Origin: Syntrophales bacterium
Lineage (GTDB): Bacteria > Desulfobacterota > Syntrophia > Syntrophales > UBA2210
Direction: 5' to 3'
NCBI GenBank assembly: GCA_023228425.1
Contig: JALOBE010000007.1
Coordinates: forward strand, 1-64,000
DNA: 64,000 nt
In this document: piece by piece, positions 1-8,812 of the stretch
How positions within the stretch are numbered: the first letter of the stretch is position 1
How the letters are laid out: every line of letters begins with the position of its first letter
Notes under the pieces: generated by a model
What the model was told of the DNA's origin: nothing
Database searches by the model: none
Seen by the model: only the letters and a program-made list of their open reading frames with translations
Translations under genes and position numbers: made by a program

Positions 1-144
1 CGGGCAGCCGATGCCTTGTCTTGCTGTGTGTAGACCATGGCACTCATGTCGGCTTCAAAAAGGGATCGATGACTCCGGAGACGTCTCCCGAGCGCGGGAA
101 CGTTCGTTCAGCCGGAGGGCCGGCTTCCCGTCGGATCCTGCGAA

Positions 145-1110
145 TCAGAGTGCCTCGATGGTGGATGGCGGCTTTCTCGTGATGTTGTAGGTCACACTGA
201 CGACGCCGGGTATCGTGGAGGTTATCTCCTCGGCAATCTCTTCGAGGATTTCGTAGGGAAGTCTGGTGGGCGAGGCGGTTTTGGCGTCCTCGCTTTCCCA
301 GCAGCGCAGTTCGATCTGGCAGCCGTAATCGCGTTTTCCGTTCCGGACTCCCGTCACACGGTCTTCATGGAGAACGGCAAGATACTGAAAGGCCGTGGTG
401 GAGGCCAGCTGTTTTTCAAGTATGCCGGTGGCGGTTCTTACCATGGCGACCCGTTCGGGCGTAACCTCGCCGATAATCCGCGTCGCCAGAGCCGGCCCCG
501 GAAAGGGGGGGCGGAGATAGATCCGGGGGTTGAGGCCCGCTGCCTTCCCGACGATTCGAATGGCCGGTTTTCTCAACTGGATGAGAGGTTCAAGAACTTT
601 GTAGCCATAGCGTTCTTCCGGATCTATTCCAAGCTGTTCCAGGATGTTGTGCTGTCGCTTGATCCCGGCTACCGTCTCCTCCACGTCGGTGTAATTTGTC
701 CCCTGCAGGAGGTGTCGGGACCCGCTTTCCCTGACGAGCTTCCCGAAAACATGCTTGTAGAATATTTCCGTTATAGCCTCGCGCTTCTCCTCCGGATCGG
801 TCTTACCCTTGAGGGCCGCGAAGAATGCCTCGGCGGCATCGACGATTTCAACGGTAATACCCAGCTCAGCGAACCATCGGCGGATCAGCTCCGGCTCATC
901 CTTGCGCATGAGCCCGCTGTCGATAAAGTAGGACTTGAGGCGATCCCCCAGGGCTTTATGGGCCAGCATGGTGACCACCGCCGAATCGACGCCGCCTGAC
1001 AGCGCGTTGACGGCCGTTCCAGACCCGACGGCGGAGGCGATTTCCGCCACCTTTTGCTCGATGAACGCCGGAGCGTTCAGGTCCTGAAAAGGTATCTCCC
1101 GTGCATCCAT
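145..1110 (-). CDS. guaA: GMP synthase ATP-pyrophosphatase subunit (stand-alone, GuaA C-terminal type)
   Basis: 321 residues. The PP-loop motif SGGVDSAVVTML near residue 40 and the C-terminal dimerisation segment ending RKPPSTIEAL mark the ATP-pyrophosphatase half of GMP synthase, which adenylates XMP before amination to GMP. PFPGPALATRIIGEV corresponds to the conserved PFPGPGLGVR stretch of full-length enzymes. The N-terminal class I glutamine amidotransferase domain is absent and no amidotransferase gene is adjacent, so this resembles the archaeal two-subunit arrangement rather than the usual ~515-residue bacterial enzyme. The ATG at 1110 is preceded by GGAGAAG; the frame runs open upstream, but that stretch is low-complexity, Arg-rich and non-homologous. 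It could be a paralogue acting on another substrate. The family call is firm, the exact substrate less so. Confidence 0.85.
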   Translation of the reverse strand: MDAREIPFQDLNAPAFIEQKVAEIASAVGSGTAVNALSGGVDSAVVTMLAHKALGDRLKSYFIDSGLMRKDEPELIRRWFAELGITVEIVDAAEAFFAALKGKTDPEEKREAITEIFYKHVFGKLVRESGSRHLLQGTNYTDVEETVAGIKRQHNILEQLGIDPEERYGYKVLEPLIQLRKPAIRIVGKAAGLNPRIYLRPPFPGPALATRIIGEVTPERVAMVRTATGILEKQLASTTAFQYLAVLHEDRVTGVRNGKRDYGCQIELRCWESEDAKTASPTRLPYEILEEIAEEITSTIPGVVSVTYNITRKPPSTIEAL

Positions 1111-1526
1111 AGTATCACTTCTCCATCTCGTCTGATTCCGGGTGCGTGAAAAACACCAACCACCGATGCGGCAGCGGCAGGGATGGTGAATATCACGAAG
1201 AACAGCGGAAATGCAACCCCCGAACGGGGAACCCGGCGCGAACCGGGTTTTTCTCCGAAAGGTGTTCGGCACGAGCACCGTATCAGGCTTTTGAGTCCCC
1301 CCGGACTGCATGGCCCGGTATCCCGGGCGGCAGGTTCTGATCCGTGACGTCCTCCTGAAAAGCGCCCCGGCCTGCCTCCGGCGGCCTGCATCATACAACT
1401 AACGTGCCGTAAGCGGGCATCGTTGAGTATGGACGCGCCGGCAAAACCGGAGAAGGAGACCGAATCGACATTGGTGCAGGAAACGCTCCCCTCTCCGGAA
1501 TTGACGGCTTTGACAGGGCGCTAGCG
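1111..1526. other. Intergenic region upstream of the GMP-synthase subunit
   Basis: No credible gene is seen on either strand. Two small GC hairpins sit at about 1217-1250 (CCCCGAACGGGG, then AACCCGG/CCGGGTT followed by T residues on the plus strand), but no plus-strand gene precedes them. The minus-strand leader of the GMP-synthase gene must lie here. I could not match it to a purine riboswitch or any other known aptamer by eye. Confidence 0.4.
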
Positions 1527-2627
1527 CTAGTATCTGAACACGGCGGCCATGGATCCGCCTCCGGGTATTTCGGAGGAATCGAGAACATAGACGGTCCCGC
1601 CGTTAAACAACGCGTTGATCGCCGCGTGATCCACAAGATCCCATGAAGAGGGAGCCGGCGGATCGGAAAGGACGACGTCGCCGGTGTCGCTGTTATAGAC
1701 ACCCCACTGCTCGATGTCCCGGGCGGCAAAAAGCGTCCCCACCCTTCCGTGCGAGGCCGCCTGGACAATCTCGCGAATGTCCCGGGACGCCAGGCCCGTC
1801 CCGGCGCTTTTTCTGTACAAGTCCAGCGATTCCCGTTCCTTGGCTTTCAGGATGTCACCGATCAGGGGAAGGGCCATCCGGCGGAGGTCATCCCCGGTCA
1901 GCCCCTCAGGGCTCCCGGGTATAAGCCCTGCCAGCAGGTACTGGTAGGTGTTCGCCTCGCGATATATGGGAAACAGGTATTCCACGCCCGCGAAGATAAG
2001 AGGATCCCGCCTGTCTCTCAGTATATCCTGGAGCCCCCGATCAACCTGTTGAAAAAACTTGAGCACCTTCATCTTGGTGTTCTCCGAACCCGTATGAAGC
2101 TGAAGCCGTTTTTCGAAATCATCCAGATCCAGCGCCTCCGTCAGGCTCTGGGGAATGCCGTTGAGCGACACTTCCCGGTTTTTCCAGCACGTGCATTCAA
2201 ACAGGCGGACATTGCTCTGGCTTATGGCGAGAATCAGGAAATTCGTGTCACGGGCCATCATTCCGATGAGGGGCTTCAGGTGAAAGCGATCGGAAACCAC
2301 TACCCGTTCCTCGAGGGTGACCGGCGTTTTGAAGGAATGGAAAGAGTCCGGCGAAAGAAAGAGTACAAACCCTTCCAGCTGACTCCGCCAGAAAAGCTCA
2401 TTATTCAGCAGCTCCTGGGCCGGGGCAAGAAGCTCCCTGATTTCAGAGGGCCTCAGATCGCTCTGCACGAGCTGGTTTTCCGCTTCGCGGAGAAGATTCT
2501 TGAAACGAATCGAGTTTTGTTGCGTGTCGGGACCCTTCCTGTGGGTGGGCATGTAAATCGAGAGACATACCCCCACGTGGTTGTAGGCCAAAGCCAACAT
2601 TTCATCGAGAGATTGCACGGTGTTCAT
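1527..2627 (-). CDS. Bacterial archaeo-eukaryotic release factor (baeRF) family protein
   Basis: 366 residues. The layout resembles the baeRF family, relatives of archaeal/eukaryal peptide-release factor 1 found in bacteria: an N-terminal region with SIYMPTHRKGPD near residues 23-34, a central sensor-like stretch (GVEYLFPIYREAN) and a C-terminal L7Ae-like fold ending VLDSSEIPGGGSMAAVFRY. The C-terminal Gly-rich end followed by an aromatic tail is typical of the group. Members are proposed to act on stalled or modified ribosomes, but no function is proven. An AGGGAGG site lies about ten bases before the ATG. It is transcribed divergently from the histidine-kinase gene across a 249-base gap. 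The family call rests on remembered motifs, so it is moderately confident; the biochemical role is unknown. Confidence 0.7.
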   Translation of the reverse strand: MNTVQSLDEMLALAYNHVGVCLSIYMPTHRKGPDTQQNSIRFKNLLREAENQLVQSDLRPSEIRELLAPAQELLNNELFWRSQLEGFVLFLSPDSFHSFKTPVTLEERVVVSDRFHLKPLIGMMARDTNFLILAISQSNVRLFECTCWKNREVSLNGIPQSLTEALDLDDFEKRLQLHTGSENTKMKVLKFFQQVDRGLQDILRDRRDPLIFAGVEYLFPIYREANTYQYLLAGLIPGSPEGLTGDDLRRMALPLIGDILKAKERESLDLYRKSAGTGLASRDIREIVQAASHGRVGTLFAARDIEQWGVYNSDTGDVVLSDPPAPSSWDLVDHAAINALFNGGTVYVLDSSEIPGGGSMAAVFRY

Positions 2628-2876
2628 TACATAAGACCTCCCTTTTCAGCTATCCGTCCACATCTCGAACCTTGGCACGGCGCGTCGCAAAACGATAGTT
2701 CCGCCGTCAAGGCATCTTCCTGTTCGATGATTGTACCCTCTTGTTCTGACAGAATAAAGGCAAAAAAACTACAGGGCATGAACGGCTTGCCATTTCACCG
2801 TCCTCTGTGTATAAAAGTATCGTTACGACCACTCCCCTCCGCATTCGATCTGTGGACAAAACAGGAGAGCTTGTTC

Positions 2877-5063
2877 ATGGCTGAAAAAGAAAAGCTCCGG
2901 AAAGACGGCCGGAATGCCGGACGGCGCAATCCGGAGCAGCTCAGCATGGTTTCCTTTGATGGAATCCTGGTGCATTCCGATGGAAAAATCATCGACGCCA
3001 CGCAGTCATTCGCAAAAATGACCGGTTACAGTCCGGACGAACTCGCGGGAACCGACGTTCTGAGTCTTGTGGCGCCCGGGCTACGCGACCTGATTCGCGA
3101 CCACACGAATAGCGGCTATGAAGGTCCTTACGAGGTATTGATCCTTCACAAGGACGGATCCGGGCACCCCTTTGAAGTTCGAAGCAAAAACATTACTGTC
3201 GACGGCAGGGTAATCAGAGTCGCCTCCTTCCGGGATATGGCGGAGCGGAGCCGTGCCGATGATCTCTACCGAACAATCTCGGACAAGATTCAAACCGGCG
3301 TATATATTGTCCAGGATGGCCGCCTGTGTTTCGTGAACTCGCTGCTCGAGGAGTTCACGGGATACGACAGGAGCGAACTTCTGGGAAAGAAAGGCATGTT
3401 CGTCGTTCATCCTCGCGACAGGAAAAACCTCAGGGACCAGGCGGTTCGGATGCTCCGGGGTGAACGGGCATCTCCCTATGAGTTCAGAGTCGTCACGAAG
3501 TCCGGTGATATCCGCCGCGTCATGGGGACGGTAACGCCCATTCTTTTCAACAAGCGTCCGGCCATCATGGGAAGCGGCATGGACGTGACGGAACTCCGGG
3601 AAGCCCAGGAAAAACTCGAGAATCTTGAAGCGCTTGAATCGTCGATCCTGGACACGATCCCCCATGCCGTGATCGGCATGGAAAACCGAAAGATCATTTT
3701 CGCCAACAATGCCGTTCACGACGTCTTCGGTTGGGAACCTCAGGATCTTATCGGACAGAGCAGCAAGGTTCTCTACCGCCGATACAGTGATTTCAGGGAG
3801 ACGGGGAACAGATTTTACGGTGACACCGAACTGAGCAAGATGCATCTCGATGAAGTTCCGTGCCGGCGGTCTGACGGGCAGGAAATCATCTGTGCCCTCA
3901 CGGCGTCCAAAATGGCGGCTCCGGACAACATCCGCAAGGCCGTGGTCGTTTTCGAGGACGTGACGGAACGGAAAAAAGCCGAGGCGGCCCTCGTACGGGA
4001 GCGGGACTTCGCCGAAAGTCTCATAGAGACCGCCCAGGCACTGGTACTCGTTCTCGACACCCGGGGAAGAATTGTCCGGTTCAACCCCTACACGGAAGAC
4101 CTGCTGGGCTATACTCTTGACGAAGTCAGGGGAAAGGAATGGGCCGAGATTTTCACCGATGAAAAGGATCGTCTCTTCAGGAAAGACACCGCCCGGGCCA
4201 TGATCAGCGAAACACGGGTGGAGGGGACCAACACGGTGATTACCCGGGATGGGTCCAGGCGCATCGTCAACTGGAACAGCAAAGCGCTTCGCGGAAGCCA
4301 CGGAGAGCGGGTGGGAACTCTTGCCGTCGGTCAGGACGTGACAGAGGCAAAAGAGTCTGAACGGAAACTGTCTGAAAATTACAGGCGCATGCGTCTCATG
4401 TCCTCCGAGCTGGCGCGCACGGAGGAGCGTGAGCGCCAGCAGCTCGCCACGGAACTTCATGACCGGATCGGCCAGACCATGGCAGTGGCGAAGATGAAGC
4501 TGGAAGGGCTTCAGAAAGAAACCGGGTCGTCGAAGATCACCGTTTCCCTGGAAAATATCGTGGCTATCGTGGACCAGCTCATCCGTGACACCCGTTCACT
4601 GACCTTTGATCTGAGCCCGCCGATCCTCTATATTCTGGGGCTCGCGGCCGCTCTGGAATGGCTGGCGGAACAGTACCAGGAAAAATACGGCCTCCCGGTC
4701 ACCTTCAAAAAAAAGGGTAAAAACAGTGCCGCCCCGGACAAGGATCGCGCCTTTGTCCTGTTCCGATGCACCCAGGAACTTCTCATGAACGTCACCAAGC
4801 ACGCCGGGGCAAGAAGCGTCCAGGTCTCGATGCGGCAGTATGCCGGCAAAACGGAAATCGTCGTGGAGGACGACGGCGTGGGCATTGACCCGAGCGTAAT
4901 CAAGGCCCCCAAGGACTGGACCAAAGGGTTCGGTCTGTTCAGTATTCGAGAACGATTGAGCTTCATGGGCGGGCGTTTTTTCATCGGACCCGTTCCCGGC
5001 GGAGGAACCCGGGCCCGCATGGTCATATTCGACAACCCCGATGACCTGGAGAACTCCGACTGA
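2877..5063 (+). CDS. Multi-PAS sensor histidine kinase (NarL/DegS-type HisKA_3)
   Basis: 728 residues from the ATG at 2877, which follows AGGAGAG; the open frame further upstream is only the shadow of the baeRF gene. Four PAS-like domains are visible at about residues 25-115, 130-240, 255-365 and 380-490 (for example FTGYDRSELLG, VFGWEPQDLIG, LLGYTLDEVRG). They are followed by a HisKA_3 dimerisation helix with the phospho-acceptor His528 in TELHDRIGQ and a HATPase domain with DDGVGID and GFGLFSIRERL. No membrane segment is seen, so the kinase is probably cytosolic and senses a soluble ligand or redox cofactor. The LuxR-type response regulator encoded just downstream is its obvious partner. 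The signal is unknown. Confidence 0.93.
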   Translation: MAEKEKLRKDGRNAGRRNPEQLSMVSFDGILVHSDGKIIDATQSFAKMTGYSPDELAGTDVLSLVAPGLRDLIRDHTNSGYEGPYEVLILHKDGSGHPFEVRSKNITVDGRVIRVASFRDMAERSRADDLYRTISDKIQTGVYIVQDGRLCFVNSLLEEFTGYDRSELLGKKGMFVVHPRDRKNLRDQAVRMLRGERASPYEFRVVTKSGDIRRVMGTVTPILFNKRPAIMGSGMDVTELREAQEKLENLEALESSILDTIPHAVIGMENRKIIFANNAVHDVFGWEPQDLIGQSSKVLYRRYSDFRETGNRFYGDTELSKMHLDEVPCRRSDGQEIICALTASKMAAPDNIRKAVVVFEDVTERKKAEAALVRERDFAESLIETAQALVLVLDTRGRIVRFNPYTEDLLGYTLDEVRGKEWAEIFTDEKDRLFRKDTARAMISETRVEGTNTVITRDGSRRIVNWNSKALRGSHGERVGTLAVGQDVTEAKESERKLSENYRRMRLMSSELARTEERERQQLATELHDRIGQTMAVAKMKLEGLQKETGSSKITVSLENIVAIVDQLIRDTRSLTFDLSPPILYILGLAAALEWLAEQYQEKYGLPVTFKKKGKNSAAPDKDRAFVLFRCTQELLMNVTKHAGARSVQVSMRQYAGKTEIVVEDDGVGIDPSVIKAPKDWTKGFGLFSIRERLSFMGGRFFIGPVPGGGTRARMVIFDNPDDLENSD

Positions 5064-5284
5064 TCCGGGCGTATCATCCATTTCCCGATCGGTTTATCGG
5101 TCAATGTAAATCGAAGAAACCAGCATATGACTGATTGAAAGCCCCTCATACATTCCCTATCAATGAAGCCTGCACAGGCTCGGACCCGATAACGATCCGA
5201 AGCCTGTCCGGTCGATGCCCCGTCGGGGGCGTACCGTTTCTGCCGTGTTCCCATGCGTGTGACGTTCAAGAAAGAACACAGTCC

Positions 5285-5932
5285 ATGGACATACGAATTC
5301 TGTTGGTCGACGATCACAAGATAGTCCGGGACGGCCTGCGGACCCTTATTGAAAATGAACCGGGCATAATGGTCGTCGCCGAGGCGGAAAACGGTGAGAA
5401 CGCCGTCAAGCTCTCGCGGGAACTCCACCCGGACGTGGTCATAATGGACATATCCATGCCGGACATGAACGGTGTCGAGGCGACACGCCTCATCCGGCAA
5501 CACAACCCCCTTCTGAAAGTCATCGCCCTGTCGATGTACTCGCACCCCCTCTTCGTTTCCGGTATGCTGGAGGCGGGCGCTTCAGGGTATCTGCTCAAGG
5601 ACTGCGCCTTCGAGGAACTGGTCCGCGCCATCCGCTCGGTCATGGACGGCCGGACCTGGCTCAGTTCAAAAATCGCCGGCATGGCGGTACGCAGGTCTTC
5701 GGACGGACTGCAGGTTTCCCGTACCCATGACTACGGGTCCCTCACGGCCCGGGAGCGGGAAGTGTTCCGGCTCCTGGCCGAAGGAATGTCAACACGCAGT
5801 GTGGGGAAACGGCTGGAGATCAGTCCCAAAACCGTCGAGGCCCATCGTCGGAACATAATGAAAAAACTGAACATAAGCAGTATCTCCGAACTGGTCAAGT
5901 ATGCCGTTCGCGAGGGTGTCGTTTCTGTCTGA
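5285..5932 (+). CDS. LuxR/FixJ-family response regulator
   Basis: 215 residues. It has a receiver domain with acidic pocket DD (9-10), phosphorylation site Asp55 in VVIMDISMPD and Lys105 in GYLLKD, then a LuxR-type helix-turn-helix at about 152-212 (LTAREREVF, SPKTVEAHRRNIMKKL). The start at 5285 is chosen because the receiver fold begins there with MDIRILLVDDH; the upstream in-frame stretch has no homologous look. The ribosome site is weak (AAGAAAG). It follows the PAS histidine kinase by 221 bases and is presumably phosphorylated by it. Target genes cannot be told from this sequence. Confidence 0.93.
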   Translation: MDIRILLVDDHKIVRDGLRTLIENEPGIMVVAEAENGENAVKLSRELHPDVVIMDISMPDMNGVEATRLIRQHNPLLKVIALSMYSHPLFVSGMLEAGASGYLLKDCAFEELVRAIRSVMDGRTWLSSKIAGMAVRRSSDGLQVSRTHDYGSLTAREREVFRLLAEGMSTRSVGKRLEISPKTVEAHRRNIMKKLNISSISELVKYAVREGVVSV

Positions 5933-6043
5933 ACAATTCGGTTGCAGGAATGTCGGCGGTTCTGTACAGTCCGGTGAATGACCTGCAGGTTTCCGCCGGG
6001 ACCGGTACGGGCTGCGCACAAACCGGAAAGGATGGACGATGAG

Positions 6044-7015
6044 ATGAGCATGGGCGATCCCTCCGAATACAACACGCTCTATGATTATGCCGATTCCTGC
6101 GCCGGCGACGGGAGGCATGAGGAAGCCCTGAAGATATATGAAAAGCTTCTGGCCGCAAATCCCGGCGATGATTCACTGCTTCTCTCGATAGCCTGGGTCC
6201 ACAAAGACAGCGGTGATACGGAAAAAGCTCTTCACTGCCTTCAGCAGGTTCTCGAAAAGGAACTGGCCCGGAAGGTATTCACAGGATTCGCCTATGACGA
6301 ACTGGTTCGTATGTACCGGGAAATGGGTGAGTATGACCGGCTGGTGCTTCTCTGCGAACGGGCGGCGACGATCTACCCCGATGACACGGCCCTGCTGGAC
6401 ACCCTGGGAAGCGCCTGCCTGAAAAGCGGCAGGGCTGAACGGGCTCTCGCGATTTTCTCACGACTCGTCGAGATGGATCCCGAGGCCCCTGTCTATCACA
6501 TGAACCGAGCCTGCGCCGCCGTGGCCGCCGGACAATACGACGAAGCGGAATCGTCCTGCGCCGCCGCCTTTGCCCTGGAACCCGAAGACGGCAGACTCTT
6601 TTACGGTCGGCTCGCCATGTCATATAAAGACACGGAGCAGTACGGGCGGGCGGAGAAAGCACAGAACAGGGCACTTGAACTCTGTCCCGGAAACCCCCTG
6701 TATCACTGCGGCCTTGGAGAAATCATGCTGAAGCAGGGCAAGATCGACGAGGCACGGGGTGCCTTTGAAGATGCCTGCCGGGCAGACCCCGCTTCCCGGG
6801 CCGGCTTTCACAACAGACTTGCCAACATGATGCTCCGGGAGGGGTATGTTACGGAAGCGGCCGACGAATTCGAAAAAGCCATTGCCGCCGATCCCGGAAA
6901 CCCCTTCTATTACATTACTCTCATCGCCTGCTGCGATCGGCTTGGAGAACATGAACGGGCGGACCGCTACCGGGACAGGGGGCGCCGCGAGGGAGTCCTG
7001 CCCGATGAGGGATAA
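6044..7015 (+). CDS. Tetratricopeptide-repeat protein
   Basis: About 323 residues made almost wholly of TPR units, roughly eight. Typical helices include EALKIYEKLLAANPGD, ERALAIFSRLVEMDPEAP, DEARGAFEDACRADP and EAADEFEKAIAADPGN. There is no signal peptide or membrane segment, so it is likely a cytoplasmic scaffold or adaptor. Three in-frame ATGs (6032, 6044, 6050) are close together; 6044 has the best spacing from AAAGGA. It follows the two-component pair by about 110 bases and may be co-transcribed with it. TPR proteins bind other proteins, and the partner is not identifiable here. Confidence 0.85.
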   Translation: MSMGDPSEYNTLYDYADSCAGDGRHEEALKIYEKLLAANPGDDSLLLSIAWVHKDSGDTEKALHCLQQVLEKELARKVFTGFAYDELVRMYREMGEYDRLVLLCERAATIYPDDTALLDTLGSACLKSGRAERALAIFSRLVEMDPEAPVYHMNRACAAVAAGQYDEAESSCAAAFALEPEDGRLFYGRLAMSYKDTEQYGRAEKAQNRALELCPGNPLYHCGLGEIMLKQGKIDEARGAFEDACRADPASRAGFHNRLANMMLREGYVTEAADEFEKAIAADPGNPFYYITLIACCDRLGEHERADRYRDRGRREGVLPDEG

Positions 7016-7041
7016 CGTACCCGGAAGCGGCCAACTACCCC

Positions 7042-7071
7042 TTGACAGCTGAACGGCTTATGGGATACATA
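7042..7071 (+). promoter_or_regulatory. Sigma70-like promoter for tRNA-Ala
   Basis: TTGACA at 7042-7047, an 18-base spacer and TACATA at 7066-7071, placing transcription start just before the tRNA at 7095. Confidence 0.6.
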
Positions 7072-7094
7072 GCCGCCCATGTAGATACCGGCGT

Positions 7095-7170
7095 GGGGAT
7101 GTAGCTCAGTCGGGAGAGCGCGGCGTTCGCAATGCCGAGGTCAGGGGTTCGACCCCCCTCATCTCCACCA
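7095..7170 (+). tRNA. tRNA-Ala (anticodon CGC)
   Basis: 76 bases with an encoded CCA end. Acceptor stem GGGGATG pairs with CATCTCC; the D-arm has AGCTCAG, and the anticodon loop TTCGCAA gives CGC, which reads GCG alanine codons. The T-arm carries GGTTCGACC. The GGGGATGTAGCTCAG start is typical of bacterial alanine tRNAs. No clear terminator is seen in the 190 bases that follow. Confidence 0.95.
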
Positions 7171-7362
7171 TTCATAGTATCATTCCGGACCGTTTCAGGC
7201 TGCATGGTTCCGGCACGATCGATACGGTTGCCGCTCTCCGATGGTGCCCCGCTCCGACTCACTGTATTCCGGTGAGGATCATGAAAAACTATTTTCACGT
7301 ATCATCTGAGCATCCTGTCGGCTGACTACCGCCGGGAGAGAGGTCGATTTTTTTTCAGGAGA

Positions 7363-8778
7363 ATGAAGAGCACAAACCTGACCGCCGGAACCTACCAGGG
7401 AATAGCGCTTATCGCCGACCCCATCTATACCTATATCTGGTTCACGGTACCCACGCCGGACAGAACACCCGAAAAAACAGAAAAGGACCTCATCGACTCC
7501 CCCTGGATGCAGCGTCTGCGTCGCATCTACCAGCTTCAGAGCGCCCGGTGGGTCTTCCCCGCCGCGGAACACACCCGCTTTCAGCATGTCCTGGGCACGA
7601 TGCACCGGGCCGGGGAGTTCGGCCGCCACCTGTACCCCAGCCTGCAGGAAATCTGCCCCGATGTTCCGTCGATCAATTGCGTGGAAGAGTTGCTCCGGGT
7701 GGCGGGTCTTCTCCATGACGTGGGACACGGACCCTATGGTCATTTCTTCGATGAACACTTTCTGGCTCAGTACGGCCTCACCCATGAAATACTCGGCCAG
7801 GTCATCATTGAAAAGGAACTGGGCGGAATAATCAAGAACATCAAACGGAGTCCTGCGGGAAACTTCGCCGAAGGAGAAAGGATCAGTCCCCGGCAGGTGG
7901 CCTTCCTGATCCGCAAGCCCCAAGGAAAGGACGGAAGGGAACCCCGGTGGCTCCATCTCCTGCGCCAGCTGTTTTCCGGCGTTTATACAGTGGACAATAT
8001 GGATTACGTACGCCGCGACGCCTACATGTCTGGATTTTCCATGGACATCGTGGATACAGACCGGCTCTGTTTCTATTCATTCTTTACCTCCGAGGGGCTG
8101 ACGCTGCATCAGGCGGGCACCTCGGCCCTGAGCCGGTTCCTGCAGGCCAGGCTCAACCTCTATTCCAATGTGTACTATCACCGGACTACCCGGGCTCTCG
8201 ACCTTCACCTGCAGGAAATATTCAAGGACACCATAGACATGCTGTTTCCCTGCAACCCCCTTGACGATTTCGGACGTTATCGGGAACTCGATGAGTGGAG
8301 CCTGTATCACGATACCAGGAAATGGGCGTCCTCCGGGGACCGGTCACAGAAACGACTCGGTAGGGAGTGGAACAAGCTCTACACACGGCGCGTCAAATGG
8401 AAGATGTCCTTTTTTGCCGACCTTTCCGTCGAACAGCTGCAACGGGGCGCCGAGTTCCCCGGAGCCCGCGATTATGAAAGAAAAATCAGGGAGCATCTGC
8501 CGAATTCATTGAAAAAAATCCGTTTCCGGGTGGACCTGGCAACCCAGGACCCCCGCCCCATCAATCCCATGGTGGAAGGGGACAAGCGCATCAACATTTT
8601 CAACCCTTCCACGGACAGCACCTCCTGGGAGCCCCTGCGGGACATCTACCGATTCATACCGTCCCGTGTGGTTCATTTCAGGATCTTCTCCCTGGATCAC
8701 CGTTATGATGAGGCGCTGTCCCGGGCCGCCGAAGATATGTTCGAATCCTCGGGGGAAGTCCTTTCAACGAATATTTAA
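7363..8778 (+). CDS. HD-domain phosphohydrolase (dGTPase/SAMHD1-like)
   Basis: 471 residues. The HD metal site is visible: HTRFQHVLGT at about 71-80, LLHDVGHGPYGHFFDEHF at about 118-135, and a distal Asp in VDNMDYVRRDAYMSG near 210. This pattern belongs to the deoxynucleotide triphosphohydrolase-like HD superfamily that includes SAMHD1 and bacterial dGTPases. It may hydrolyse dNTPs, or act as a nucleotide phosphohydrolase of unknown substrate. AGGAGA lies almost directly against the ATG, an unusually short spacing, and no better start is present. The gene ends 34 bases before nrdD, so the two may form a small nucleotide-pool operon. Confidence 0.85.
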   Translation: MKSTNLTAGTYQGIALIADPIYTYIWFTVPTPDRTPEKTEKDLIDSPWMQRLRRIYQLQSARWVFPAAEHTRFQHVLGTMHRAGEFGRHLYPSLQEICPDVPSINCVEELLRVAGLLHDVGHGPYGHFFDEHFLAQYGLTHEILGQVIIEKELGGIIKNIKRSPAGNFAEGERISPRQVAFLIRKPQGKDGREPRWLHLLRQLFSGVYTVDNMDYVRRDAYMSGFSMDIVDTDRLCFYSFFTSEGLTLHQAGTSALSRFLQARLNLYSNVYYHRTTRALDLHLQEIFKDTIDMLFPCNPLDDFGRYRELDEWSLYHDTRKWASSGDRSQKRLGREWNKLYTRRVKWKMSFFADLSVEQLQRGAEFPGARDYERKIREHLPNSLKKIRFRVDLATQDPRPINPMVEGDKRINIFNPSTDSTSWEPLRDIYRFIPSRVVHFRIFSLDHRYDEALSRAAEDMFESSGEVLSTNI

Positions 8779-8812
8779 CCCCGGTAGCCCCCGTTTTATC
8801 GAGGATGAAACC

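Noticed and set aside
1..47. Minus-strand ATG at 47 opening a frame to the left edge (MSAMVYTQQDKASAA)
   Set aside because: Only 15 codons are visible, with no ribosome site and no recognisable homology, so a partial gene cannot be supported.
367..999. Plus-strand open frame of 210 codons
   Set aside because: Lies antisense within the GMP-synthase gene and has no protein-like composition or homology.
1229..1253. Hairpin AACCCGG/CCGGGTT with T residues (plus-strand terminator shape)
   Set aside because: No plus-strand gene precedes it, so a terminator role is unsupported.
1111..1400. Possible purine riboswitch in the leader of the GMP-synthase gene
   Set aside because: No conserved aptamer core could be recognised by eye.
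1749..2876. N-terminal extension of the histidine-kinase frame
   Set aside because: It is antisense to the baeRF gene; the true start is the ATG at 2877 with AGGAGAG.
3081..4460. 459-codon minus-strand frame
   Set aside because: Mirror of the histidine-kinase coding frame; no domain or start signal.
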